The notes under the pieces: generated by a model
What the model was told of the DNA's origin: nothing
Databases searched by the model: none
Seen by the model: only the letters and a program-made list of their open reading frames with translations
Assembly (NCBI GenBank): GCA_016713305.1
Contig: JADJPK010000031.1
Coordinates: forward strand, 682,001 to 746,000
Source: Betaproteobacteria bacterium
Lineage (GTDB): Bacteria > Pseudomonadota > Gammaproteobacteria > Burkholderiales > Ga0077523
Direction: 5' to 3'
DNA length: 64,000 nucleotides
Shown: one piece after another, positions 28,285 to 36,119 of the stretch
Numbering within the stretch: the first letter of the stretch is position 1
Layout of the letters: each line of letters begins with the position of its first letter
Position numbers and translations under genes: made by a program

Positions 28285-29901
28285 TCAGACGCTCTTGATC
28301 ACCACCATGAATTGGGCGCCCGCGGGACGCTCCACATACGACAAATTCGCACCGTTGGCTTCGCATACTTCCCGGGCGATGTAGAGACCGAGGCCGGTGC
28401 CGCTGGAAGCCGTCGTGAAGAACGGCTCGAACAGATGGGCACGCAGCGATTCGGCCACGCCGGGACCGTCGTCTATGACACTCAATTCTACTGTACCGTG
28501 CGCCGCTCCCGGCTCCACCGCGATCTGCACGCTGCCTTCCTGCCTCTTGCTGTACCGCAACGCATTGCGGCACAGGTTCCACATGACTTGATTCAGGTGC
28601 GAGCGATCGAAGCTCACACGGGGTTGAACCGACATGTTCACGCGGATCAGCTCGGGGGCGACCTTCTCGATCTCGCAGAACTGGGCAGCGAAATTCCGCA
28701 GGAACTCCCCAAGCGAAAACGTCTCGCGGACCGCGCGGTCCCGCCGATTCAGACGGAGAACGTCCTGCACCATCCGGTCCAGTCGCTGTGCGTTGTCGTG
28801 GATGATCTGCAGCAGCCGGCGCTGCGTTTCGTTGGTCCCCTGCTCTTCCTGCAGCAGTTCGGCAGCGTGATTGATGGCGGACAACGGATTGCGGATCTCG
28901 TGCGCGATGTTGGCCGTGAGCCGGCCCAGCGACACGAGCTTCATCTGTTGCGCCTGTGTCTGGATACGCGTGAGGTCTTCGATGAAGATGACCACGCCCT
29001 GGCTTTCGCGGCTGCCCACCGGCACGAACCGGGCAGCCGTGACCTTCTGGGTGAGTATGGTGCGCAGCGGATCGAAGCCCGCATCGGGATTCTCCTGCCA
29101 CCGCGCCAGCCTGGCCGCCAGACCGGAGTTGTATTCCTTCAGGTGCAGGTCGCGTACCTTGGGAGCGGGGCCCAGCAGTTCCTCGGCGCGGGCATTCATC
29201 TGCCGGACCACCCCGCGTGAATCCACGACGATGACCCCGTCCTGCATGTCCTGCATCACGAGCTGGCTCACCTGCGCCATGCTCGCGAGGTCGACCTCGC
29301 GCTGGGCCGCCAGTTGCTCGCTCGCAGTCGCACGCTTGGCGAGCGCATGGGCAAGCCAGGCGGTGGCGAAGTAACCGATGGAGAGCAGCCCCGCCTGCAG
29401 ATACATCGTATAGCTGCCATAGAAGAACAGCACCTCGTAGGTGTGCTCGAGCAGGACGGCAACGGACGCGAGCGACGCGAAGAAGAGTGTGAGGCGGCCT
29501 CGGCTGATGATGCCTGCGGCGGCAAGATTGGCGAGCAGAAGGAGCCCCAGCCCGCTGGAAATACCCCCGCTCGCGTGCAGCAGCAGGACGATGAACAGGA
29601 TGTCGCCGCCTACCTGGATGACGAGCTGGATAGGAAAACTCGGCCGGCGGGCCGCAATGGTCGCGAAACTCAGAGCCGAATAGACGACATAACCTACGCA
29701 CCCGGTGACGAACAGCGGCCGGTTCCACGAACCGAACAGCAACGTCTGGCCCAGAACCGCCGTTGCAAGCAGCAGCACGGTGGCCACCGCCAGGCGATAG
29801 CCATTGAAGTACAGCAGGGAGCGCCAGTAGCTGTCGGGATAGTCGATCCCGGGCGCGGCGGGTTCCGGCGTGGGCGTGTGTTCGGCGGGTGAATCGGACA
29901 C
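28285..29901 (-). CDS. pilS: Membrane sensor histidine kinase PilS
   Basis: A 538-residue kinase with about six N-terminal membrane helices (30-190), a PAS domain (about 210-310), a dimerisation H-box with phospho-acceptor His334 in NIAHEIRNPLS and a C-terminal ATPase domain (N-box WNLCRNALRYS, G-boxes DDGPGV and GTGLGLYIA). It phosphorylates PilR, encoded 36 nt downstream. In relatives PilS senses pilin in the inner membrane. The start is GTG. The large number of helices with only short loops matches PilS rather than an extracytoplasmic sensor. Confidence 0.92.
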   Translation of the reverse strand: MSDSPAEHTPTPEPAAPGIDYPDSYWRSLLYFNGYRLAVATVLLLATAVLGQTLLFGSWNRPLFVTGCVGYVVYSALSFATIAARRPSFPIQLVIQVGGDILFIVLLLHASGGISSGLGLLLLANLAAAGIISRGRLTLFFASLASVAVLLEHTYEVLFFYGSYTMYLQAGLLSIGYFATAWLAHALAKRATASEQLAAQREVDLASMAQVSQLVMQDMQDGVIVVDSRGVVRQMNARAEELLGPAPKVRDLHLKEYNSGLAARLARWQENPDAGFDPLRTILTQKVTAARFVPVGSRESQGVVIFIEDLTRIQTQAQQMKLVSLGRLTANIAHEIRNPLSAINHAAELLQEEQGTNETQRRLLQIIHDNAQRLDRMVQDVLRLNRRDRAVRETFSLGEFLRNFAAQFCEIEKVAPELIRVNMSVQPRVSFDRSHLNQVMWNLCRNALRYSKRQEGSVQIAVEPGAAHGTVELSVIDDGPGVAESLRAHLFEPFFTTASSGTGLGLYIAREVCEANGANLSYVERPAGAQFMVVIKSV

Positions 29902-30051
29902 GTGCGCTCTGAAACTCGATCAGTTAGGAACGAAAGGGCTCTTTCGCGGGAAAGGGTCTGCAGCGGTATGCCGTATGCAAGGTCCTCGCGTCAAGCGAAC
30001 AAGGAAGTGCTGCCCCGCCGGCGGTGCCCCGCAGGGCACCCCCGGCACGCG

Positions 30052-30312
30052 TCAATCGCCGCTGCGGCGCTTGGACGCCGGCCCGAGTTTCCGGTGTTCG
30101 TCGGTGCAGTAGAAGGCCCCCTGGGACAGGAAGCTTTCGCTCTTGGGAAGGTGCACGCCGCAATGCGCGCATCGGACCATGTCCTCGAGTGAGGAACGCG
30201 GCGTGTCTGCTCCCTCTTCTTCCTTTTGCTGTCTGGACAACGATCGCTGATAGTTCTTGAGCAGCAGTACGACGCCCGCGATCACGGCAAGGAGAAGGAG
30301 GAATTTGGCCAC
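30052..30312 (-). CDS. PP0621-family membrane-anchored zinc-ribbon-like protein
   Basis: An 86-residue protein with one N-terminal membrane helix (about 3-19, KFLLLLAVIAGVVLLLK), a charged linker and a C-terminal mini-domain with CAHCGVHLP and FYCTDEHR. The paired Cys/His positions suggest one metal site. This small family sits beside pilS in many beta- and gammaproteobacteria and has no known function. The 150 nt between it and pilS contain a GGTGCCC/GGGCACC hairpin at about 30023-30040. Confidence 0.82.
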   Translation of the reverse strand: MAKFLLLLAVIAGVVLLLKNYQRSLSRQQKEEEGADTPRSSLEDMVRCAHCGVHLPKSESFLSQGAFYCTDEHRKLGPASKRRSGD

Positions 30313-30376
30313 AGAAGCGCGGTCGGTGACGGCTCGGATGCCGGACTTGAATGTCGATGTTGGATTTGGTTGGATT

Positions 30377-30453
<77 letters not shown>

Positions 30454-30603
30454 AAGACGGTGCGCCGACCACTCGCGGACGCACCATGCACGACCAAACT
30501 GACAACTCCAATCGATGCTGCCACATCGCGACCGGACCCGCCTCGGTCCCGATTGCGTGCGACAGCGTTTCCGGCGACACGATCAGCCAACTATCATTCG
30601 CTG

Positions 30604-30617
30604 AACGAACGTTCGTT
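30604..30617. repeat. 14-bp perfect palindrome in the ispB-tRNA gap
   Basis: The bases AACGAACGTTCGTT form an uninterrupted palindrome 25 nt downstream of ispB. It lies in a 188-nt gap next to loosely repeated AACATCA motifs. It could be a protein-binding site or part of a transcription end, although no T run follows. Confidence 0.45.
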
Positions 30618-30641
30618 GAACAAACATCAGTTGCACGAACA

Positions 30642-31610
30642 TCACTGCGAACGCGTCACCGAAAAGGCGGCCAAGTGTAACAGACTCTCCTTGTATGGCG
30701 AAGACTCGATGCGATCGAGCATGGCAACAGCGCGATCGATCTCGGCTCGGGCAGCATTGCGGGCATATTCGAGGGCCCGGGTTCTCGTGATGGCGGCCAT
30801 CACAGGGCCGAACTCCGCCAGCCCCCCTTCCGCGATCGCCTTGCGCACAAGGGCCGCCTCGTCGCGCGTACCGGAACGCAGGACGTGGATGAGCGGCAGC
30901 GTGGTCTTGCCTTCTGCCAGGTCATCACCGAGATTCTTGCCGGTCTCCGCCGTTTCGCCCGAATAATCCAGTACGTCGTCAATGACCTGGAAGGCCGTCC
31001 CGAGATGCATGCCGAACCTGGCGAGATCCGATTCCACTGTGTCCGAAGCGTCGGCAAGCACCGCGCCGAGGCGCCCCGCGGCCTCGAAGAGCTTCGCGGT
31101 CTTGTAACGGATCACGCCAAGGTACGCATCCTCGGTGATGTCGGGATCGTGCACGTTCATGAGCTGCATGACCTCGCCCTCGGCGATCACGTTGGTCGCG
31201 TCGGAAAGCACTTCCATGACACGTGGCCGGCCGACCGAAACCATCATCTGGAACGAACGGGAATACAGAAAATCGCCCACCAGGACGGAGGCCGGATTGC
31301 CGAAAACCGAATTGGCCGTGGTTCGGCCACGCCGCATGTCGGACTCGTCGACGACGTCGTCGTGGAGGAGCGTCGCGGTATGGATGAACTCGACAACGGC
31401 TGCCAGTTGGTGGGCATGCGGGCCGCGATATCCGCAGGATCCGGCTGCCAGCAGGAGCAGGACCGGGCGAAGGCGCTTGCCGCCGGACCCGATGATGTAT
31501 TCGCTCACCTGGCGGATGAGGGCCACGTCCGAGTGCAGACGGGCACGCACGACGTCGTCGACGGCGCGCAGGTCCTCGGCCAGGAGAGTTCGGATGACGT
31601 CGATCGACAA
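30642..31610 (-). CDS. ispB: Octaprenyl (polyprenyl) diphosphate synthase
   Basis: A long-chain trans-prenyl transferase of about 322 residues that builds the ubiquinone side chain from IPP. Both aspartate-rich motifs are present: LLHDDVVDESDMRRG and QVIDDVLDYSGE, with GSGGKRLRP (IPP binding) and RYKTAKLFEAA between or before them. The start is uncertain; I take the TTG at 31610 because it gives the usual N-terminus SIDVIRTLLAEDLRAVDDVV, and the upstream frame looks non-coding. It diverges from rplU, the classical arrangement. Confidence 0.92.
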   Translation of the reverse strand: MSIDVIRTLLAEDLRAVDDVVRARLHSDVALIRQVSEYIIGSGGKRLRPVLLLLAAGSCGYRGPHAHQLAAVVEFIHTATLLHDDVVDESDMRRGRTTANSVFGNPASVLVGDFLYSRSFQMMVSVGRPRVMEVLSDATNVIAEGEVMQLMNVHDPDITEDAYLGVIRYKTAKLFEAAGRLGAVLADASDTVESDLARFGMHLGTAFQVIDDVLDYSGETAETGKNLGDDLAEGKTTLPLIHVLRSGTRDEAALVRKAIAEGGLAEFGPVMAAITRTRALEYARNAARAEIDRAVAMLDRIESSPYKESLLHLAAFSVTRSQ

Positions 31611-31707
31611 GACGGGCGGACCGGAGGAAAACGGGAATCTTAGGAACCGTGCGATTCGGGTGTCAAGCTGGCGGCTGCCTTTTCTCACAGGGAAACGGTC
31701 TTGGCAT

Positions 31708-31736
31708 TTGACTCGGCGAAGCATTTTTCGTACGAT
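31708..31736 (+). promoter_or_regulatory. Predicted sigma-70 promoter of rplU-rpmA
   Basis: -35 TTGACT (31708-31713), 17-bp spacer, -10 TACGAT (31731-31736). Transcription should start near 31743, leaving a leader of about 28 nt before the rplU ATG. The spacer contains a T-rich patch. Confidence 0.6.
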
Positions 31737-31770
31737 TCGCGCCCTTTTGGTACACGGATTGGGATCAGCC

Positions 31771-32136
31771 ATGTACGCGGTCATCAAAACCGGCGGCAAG
31801 CAATACCGCGTCAGCGCCGGGACGAAACTCAAGGTAGAACAGCTCTCCGCCGACATCGGCTCCGAAGTCGTGCTGGACCAGGTTCTGATGGTCGGCAACG
31901 GTGAATCGGTGCAAATCGGCAAGCCCCTCGTGTCCGGCGCCAACGTCAAGGTCACGGTTCTGGGTCACGGCCGGGCCGACAAGGTTCGAATCTTCAAGCA
32001 CCGCCGCCGCAAGCACTACAAGCGGCAGGCCGGACATCGCCAGTGGTTCTCGGAGATCTTCATCGCCGGGATCGACGATGGAAAAGGTGGCGTTGCGACC
32101 GCGGAAGCCCCCAAGGCTGCCGAGGCCAACCAGTAA
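31771..32136 (+). CDS. rplU: 50S ribosomal protein L21
   Basis: A 121-residue ribosomal protein. The N-terminus MYAVIKTGGKQYRVSAG and the RNA-binding FKHRRRKHYKRQAGHRQ segment are L21 signatures. It ends with an extra Ala/Glu-rich tail of about 18 residues (TAEAPKAAEANQ), common in this lineage. The frame is open upstream, but the conserved Met at 31771 is the start. L27 follows after 15 nt. Confidence 0.97.
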   Translation: MYAVIKTGGKQYRVSAGTKLKVEQLSADIGSEVVLDQVLMVGNGESVQIGKPLVSGANVKVTVLGHGRADKVRIFKHRRRKHYKRQAGHRQWFSEIFIAGIDDGKGGVATAEAPKAAEANQ

Positions 32137-32151
32137 TCAGGAGCTCACGCC

Positions 32152-32415
32152 ATGGCACACAAGAAAGCAGGTGGCAGTTCACGCAACGGGCGCGATTCCG
32201 AGTCGAAACGACTGGGAGTGAAGCGATACGGCGGTCAACTGGTGCTCGCGGGCAACATTCTGGTCCGTCAACGCGGGACCCAGATGCACCCCGGGGACAA
32301 CGTCGGCGTCGGCAAGGATCACACGCTGTTCGCAAAGGTCGATGGCGTCGTGAGTTTTGCCGTCAAGGGTCCGCTCAAGCGCAAGACCGTCAGCGTCACG
32401 CCCGTGGCCGCCTGA
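32152..32415 (+). CDS. rpmA: 50S ribosomal protein L27
   Basis: An 87-residue ribosomal protein with N-terminal MAHKKAGGSSRNGRDSE, which reaches toward the peptidyl-transferase centre, followed by LGVKRYGGQLV and GNILVRQRGT. The length is normal. It is preceded by CAGGAGCTCACGCC as ribosome site and followed by a clear terminator. Confidence 0.98.
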   Translation: MAHKKAGGSSRNGRDSESKRLGVKRYGGQLVLAGNILVRQRGTQMHPGDNVGVGKDHTLFAKVDGVVSFAVKGPLKRKTVSVTPVAA

Positions 32416-32440
32416 AATTCCGGACGGCAGGGTCCGCAAG

Positions 32441-32470
32441 AAGCCCTATCGATGCGATAGGGCTTTTTTG
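32441..32470 (+). terminator. Rho-independent terminator after rpmA
   Basis: An 11-bp stem AAGCCCTATCG / CGATAGGGCTT with a three-base loop ATG, followed by a T run. It begins about 25 nt after the rpmA stop and should end the ribosomal transcript, so obgE, 37 nt further on, needs read-through or its own promoter. Confidence 0.92.
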
Positions 32471-32501
32471 CTTTATCGGCCCCCCGCACTGACACACGCC
32501 C

Positions 32502-33566
32502 ATGAAGTTCGTCGACGAAGCCCTCATCGAAGTTCATGCCGGAGACGGCGGGGACGGTATTGCCTCGTTCCGCCGCGAGAAGTTCATTCCCCGCGGCGGC
32601 CCGGACGGCGGAGATGGGGGAAGGGGCGGAAGCATCTGGGCGGTGGCGGACCGCAACATCAACACGCTCATCGACTACCGCTTCGCACGAATTCACCGCG
32701 CTCGCAATGGCGAGAAGGGACGGGGTTCGGATTGCTATGGCGCGGGTGCCGACGACGTCACCCTGCGCATGCCGGTCGGCACCGTCATCACGGATATCGA
32801 ATCGGGGGAGCGCCTCGCAGATCTTGCCCATGACGGCGATCGTGCATTGATTGCCAAGGGTGGCGATGGTGGATTGGGCAACATCCACTTCAAGTCGAGC
32901 ACCAATCGGGCCCCGCGCCAGTGCACGCCAGGCAAGCCGGGAGATCACCGCAGGCTGCAGCTCGAACTCAAGGTCCTGGCCGACGTCGGCCTGCTGGGCA
33001 TGCCCAACGCGGGGAAGTCGACGTTCATTCGCTCCGTGTCTGCAGCGCGGCCAAAGGTGGCGGACTACCCCTTCACCACCTTGCATCCCAATCTCGGTGT
33101 CGTGCGCATCGATCACGCCCGCAGCTTCGTCATCGCCGACATTCCCGGCCTCATCGAGGGCGCGGCCGAGGGTGCGGGCCTGGGGCACCAGTTTCTCCGG
33201 CATCTGGCGCGGACACGCCTTCTCCTGCATCTCGTGGATGTCGCCCCGACCGATCCCGATGTCGATCCTGTCAGGGAGGCCGCGGCGATCGTTCAGGAAT
33301 TGCAGAAGTACGCTCAGGCGCTCTTCGACAAACCGAGATGGCTGGTACTGAACAAGGTGGACCTGATCCAGTCGGAAGACCGCGAGGAGCGCATCGAAGC
33401 GCTCGTTCGGGAACTTTCGGCGGCAACGGGAGCCGCGCAGGTGCATGTCATCTCCGCCATGACGGGCGAAGGGTGCCGGGACCTCACGTACAGGATCATG
33501 GACCATCTCGACAGTGTCAGGGAAACCGCTACCGTCTCCGCGGAGATGCCCTCGGAGCAGCCATGA
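32502..33566 (+). CDS. obgE: Obg/CgtA GTPase
   Basis: A 354-residue GTPase acting in 50S ribosome assembly and stress control. The Gly-rich Obg domain (about 1-158) has repeated GG motifs such as GGPDGGDGGRGG. The G domain has G1 GMPNAGKS at 166-173, the switch II-type DIPGLIEGAAEGAGLG and G4 NKVDLI. The C-terminal region is short, without the longer acidic tail seen in some homologues. The stop overlaps the proB ATG (ATGA). Confidence 0.97.
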   Translation: MKFVDEALIEVHAGDGGDGIASFRREKFIPRGGPDGGDGGRGGSIWAVADRNINTLIDYRFARIHRARNGEKGRGSDCYGAGADDVTLRMPVGTVITDIESGERLADLAHDGDRALIAKGGDGGLGNIHFKSSTNRAPRQCTPGKPGDHRRLQLELKVLADVGLLGMPNAGKSTFIRSVSAARPKVADYPFTTLHPNLGVVRIDHARSFVIADIPGLIEGAAEGAGLGHQFLRHLARTRLLLHLVDVAPTDPDVDPVREAAAIVQELQKYAQALFDKPRWLVLNKVDLIQSEDREERIEALVRELSAATGAAQVHVISAMTGEGCRDLTYRIMDHLDSVRETATVSAEMPSEQP

Positions 33567-34687
33567 TGTCCATGTCCGTGGTCCGGGAGTCTGCACGCCT
33601 GGTGGTCAAGGTCGGTTCGAGTCTGGTGACCAACGGAGGTCAGGGACTGGATCTGGCGGCGCTGGCGCAGTGGGCAGAGCAGATCGCCGGGCTGGCCAAG
33701 GGCGGCAAGGAAGTCCTGCTGGTGTCGAGTGGCGCGGTCGCGGAAGGGATGCAGCGCCTCGGCTGGAAGCGACGTCCCAAGGCGCTTCACGAACTGCAGG
33801 CTGCGGCGGCCGTCGGGCAGATGGGACTGGTGCAGGCGTACGAAACCTGCTTTCGACGCTTCGATCTGCGGACCGCCCAGATCCTGCTCACGCACGAAGA
33901 CCTGGCAGACCGGCGGCGATACCTGAACGCCCGTTCCACATTGCGAACGCTGCTCTCGATGGCGATCATCCCCATCATCAATGAGAACGACACGGTCGCC
34001 ACCGATGAAATCCGGTTCGGCGACAACGACACGCTGGGCTCTCTGGTGACCAATCTGGTCGAAGCCGACGCGTTGATCATCCTCACGGACCAGCCCGGGC
34101 TGTTTACGGCAGACCCCCGGAAAGATCCATCGGCGACCCTGGTGCGGGAAGCTCGTGCCGGAGACCCTGCCCTCGAAGCGATGGCCGGTGGAGCGGGAAG
34201 TGACATCGGCTCGGGCGGCATGCTCACGAAGATACTCGCCGCGAAACGCGCGGCGAGAAGTGGAGCACACACGATCATTGCCTCGGGACGGGAGCCGGAC
34301 ATCCTGAAACGGCTCGCGTCGGGGGAGGCCATCGGGTCCCAGCTCGTTGCCGAAACGCCCACCCTGGCGGCGCGCAAACAATGGCTCGCCGACCACCTCC
34401 AGGTCAGAGGGCGACTCCTGCTCGACCACGGTGCTGCCCGGGCACTGGCCGCGGGCGGGAAAAGCCTTCTTCCGGTGGGAGTTCACGAACTCGAGGGCAA
34501 TTTCGAACGCGGAGAAGTGGTGAGCTGCATCGCGCCGGACGGCCGCGAGATCGCCCGGGGTCTGGTGAACTACAGTGCCCACGAAGCGCGCCGCATCCTG
34601 CGTGCGCCAACCTCGGAAATCGAAGCCAGGCTCGGCTACGAAGACGACCCCGAACTGATTCATCGAGACAATTTGGTTCTGCTCTGA
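33563..34687 (+). CDS. proB: Glutamate 5-kinase
   Basis: The first enzyme of proline synthesis, 374 residues. The N-terminal amino-acid-kinase domain shows RLVVKVGSSLVT, LLVSSGAVAEGM, INENDTVATDEIRFGDND and GSGGMLTKI. The C-terminal PUA domain (about 280-360) has LLLDHGAARAL and LLPVGVHELEGNF. The ATG at 33563 overlaps the obgE stop; two further ATGs follow within nine bases, so the exact start is ambiguous. The C-terminal codons and stop fall inside a hairpin repeat described separately. Confidence 0.96.
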   Translation: MMSMSVVRESARLVVKVGSSLVTNGGQGLDLAALAQWAEQIAGLAKGGKEVLLVSSGAVAEGMQRLGWKRRPKALHELQAAAAVGQMGLVQAYETCFRRFDLRTAQILLTHEDLADRRRYLNARSTLRTLLSMAIIPIINENDTVATDEIRFGDNDTLGSLVTNLVEADALIILTDQPGLFTADPRKDPSATLVREARAGDPALEAMAGGAGSDIGSGGMLTKILAAKRAARSGAHTIIASGREPDILKRLASGEAIGSQLVAETPTLAARKQWLADHLQVRGRLLLDHGAARALAAGGKSLLPVGVHELEGNFERGEVVSCIAPDGREIARGLVNYSAHEARRILRAPTSEIEARLGYEDDPELIHRDNLVLL

Positions 34688-34734
34688 AAGAGCAGAACCA
34701 GATTGCGTCGCAGGCTGACCTGGCAAAGCCAGGT
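34681..34734 (+). repeat. 54-bp hairpin-bearing direct repeat, copy 1
   Basis: The first of two copies that differ at two positions. It contains two palindromic hairpins: GGTTCTGCTCT gaa AGAGCAGAACC (34675-34699, extending over the last proB codons and its stop) and ACCTGGC aaa GCCAGGT (34718-34734). No T run follows. Confidence 0.85.
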
Positions 34735-34778
34735 CAAGGACGAAGTCCCGGCCGAAGACACAATCCTCCGCCTCCGCT

Positions 34779-34832
34779 GCTCTGAAAGAGCAGAACCAGG
34801 TTGCGTCGCAGGCTGACCTGGCGAAGCCAGGT
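34779..34832 (+). repeat. 54-bp hairpin-bearing direct repeat, copy 2
   Basis: The second copy, 98 bp after the first, with the same two hairpins (CTGCTCT gaa AGAGCAG at 34777-34793 and ACCTGGC gaa GCCAGGT). It ends four bases before the convergent CNP1-like gene. The pair resembles a REP/BIME-like element. Confidence 0.85.
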
Positions 34833-34836
34833 GTCC

Positions 34837-35448
34837 TCAGTCCGTACCGTCCCGGCGTCTGCTGAGAAGACCGTCGCTCGACTTCTTGATCTTAGCGATC
34901 ACCACCGCGCCGTTCTTTGGGGTCATCCCATCACGGTCGCAGACGTACTCGTCCCACAAGGTGTAGCGAATGGCGTTGAGACCCGACTGCTCGATGCGCT
35001 GCCACCGGGGCGCCGGCGCTCTGGACCACCCGCCGTCGGGCCGGCCCGTGGCGTACATCTTCCATTCCTGCGTGGAACAGCGGATGCCCTCGTAGCTGAC
35101 ATTGTCGATCCCGCGCGCGGTCCTGACCAGCAGCGTGTAGCGCGTGATTCCGTCACCACCCACCGAGATGGACGACGGGTCCAGTGCGGTCTCGTGCTGG
35201 ATGAAACGCTGAGCCTTGAACTTGGTCCAGGTCGCTGGAGCAGAAGTCTCCGGCAGCGTGGCGAACTCGTTCTCGGGCAGCAGGGACGGTCCGGAATCGC
35301 GCTCGAGTCCGGCCCGGCTGCCCAGATCGCGGTTCAGCGCGCGGTTGTACTGCCCCGGATCCTGGGGCTTGATCTCGATGTCCTTGCATCCTCCGCCCAC
35401 CAGGGCGGCCGCAAGGACCAGGAACGAACTGCGCTGGAGCTTCGTCAC
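34837..35448 (-). CDS. CNP1-like family lipoprotein
   Basis: A 203-residue exported protein with a lipoprotein signal ending LVGGGC (Cys21). The body carries a CNP1-like pattern: SVGGDGITRYTLLVRTARGIDNVSYEG-type strands, a CSTQEWKMYA cysteine and YTLWDEYVCDRDG, suggesting one disulfide. The function is unknown. The ATG overlaps the DUF3501 gene's stop (ATGA), so it is the last gene of the rubrerythrin operon, or at least translationally coupled to it. Confidence 0.83.
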   Translation of the reverse strand: MTKLQRSSFLVLAAALVGGGCKDIEIKPQDPGQYNRALNRDLGSRAGLERDSGPSLLPENEFATLPETSAPATWTKFKAQRFIQHETALDPSSISVGGDGITRYTLLVRTARGIDNVSYEGIRCSTQEWKMYATGRPDGGWSRAPAPRWQRIEQSGLNAIRYTLWDEYVCDRDGMTPKNGAVVIAKIKKSSDGLLSRRRDGTD

Positions 35449-36050
35449 GTCGGAAATCTGAGGTCGTTCAGGAGGGAATCTCGAATGCCGGAGGATACCG
35501 GATCGTTCGCGTGCGTGTACGACGCGTGGTCGATTCCAATGGAAAGCGACGCGCCACCGCGCAACGACGTCTTCATCGCGGATGACAGTTCGAATCTCAG
35601 AAAGTGCACGGACGACGTCTTCTCGTCGTTCTCGCGTTCCAGGTCCTCGTCGGCAATGGCAAACACCTTGGCGTGACCCGCGACCCGCACCCAGGTGAGA
35701 TCCTCGATCCCCTTCAGCTCGGCCAAGCGAACCCGCCGCTCATCCACCTCGGGATACTCGATCAGCATCGTCGCCTTCCAGTTGCTGCCGTCGGGCAGCA
35801 ACGGCGTGTAGGCCTCGAGTTCACCCTGGATGCCAGCCTCGTCGAAGATCTTCTCGATCCTCAGCATTTCCTGGATCTGATAGCGAAGGGTGAGTTCGTC
35901 CTCGAAGATGAGCGTGACATGGTCTCCGATGCGCACCTGACGGGACTTCTTGTGCTCCATCACCTTCGCGCGGAAATCCTTGCGGTTGCGCGCGTAGGAC
36001 TCGAGAGTCATGAGGCTGTCGCGGGGAATGGCATTCATGGCATGCATCAT
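35445..36050 (-). CDS. DUF3501-family protein
   Basis: A 201-residue cytoplasmic protein of the DUF3501 family. Typical segments are SYARNRKDFRAKVMEHKKSR, HVTLIFEDELTLRYQIQEML and the central EAYTPLLPDGSNWKATMLIE. DUF3501 proteins are found beside rubrerythrin and the HdrD-type Fe-S protein in many proteobacteria, suggesting a shared role in peroxide or redox stress, but no activity is known. The start is 69 nt after the Fe-S gene. An internal start (MNAIPRD) is also possible. Confidence 0.85.
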   Translation of the reverse strand: MMHAMNAIPRDSLMTLESYARNRKDFRAKVMEHKKSRQVRIGDHVTLIFEDELTLRYQIQEMLRIEKIFDEAGIQGELEAYTPLLPDGSNWKATMLIEYPEVDERRVRLAELKGIEDLTWVRVAGHAKVFAIADEDLERENDEKTSSVHFLRFELSSAMKTSLRGGASLSIGIDHASYTHANDPVSSGIRDSLLNDLRFPT

Positions 36051-36119
36051 CGGGAGAGTGTGGAAGTTGCGCTGGCGGCCTGGAGAAGGTCTGATCGATG
36101 GACGCGAATCGGATCCTTC

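Noticed and set aside
26879..29728. Apparent fusion of pilR with a 490-residue N-terminal extension
   Set aside because: The extension is an out-of-frame reading of pilS; the GTG at 28249 with a good ribosome site gives a normal PilR.
30023..30040. Hairpin GGTGCCC/GGGCACC as a terminator of the PP0621-type gene
   Set aside because: Only seven base pairs and no T run on the transcribed strand.
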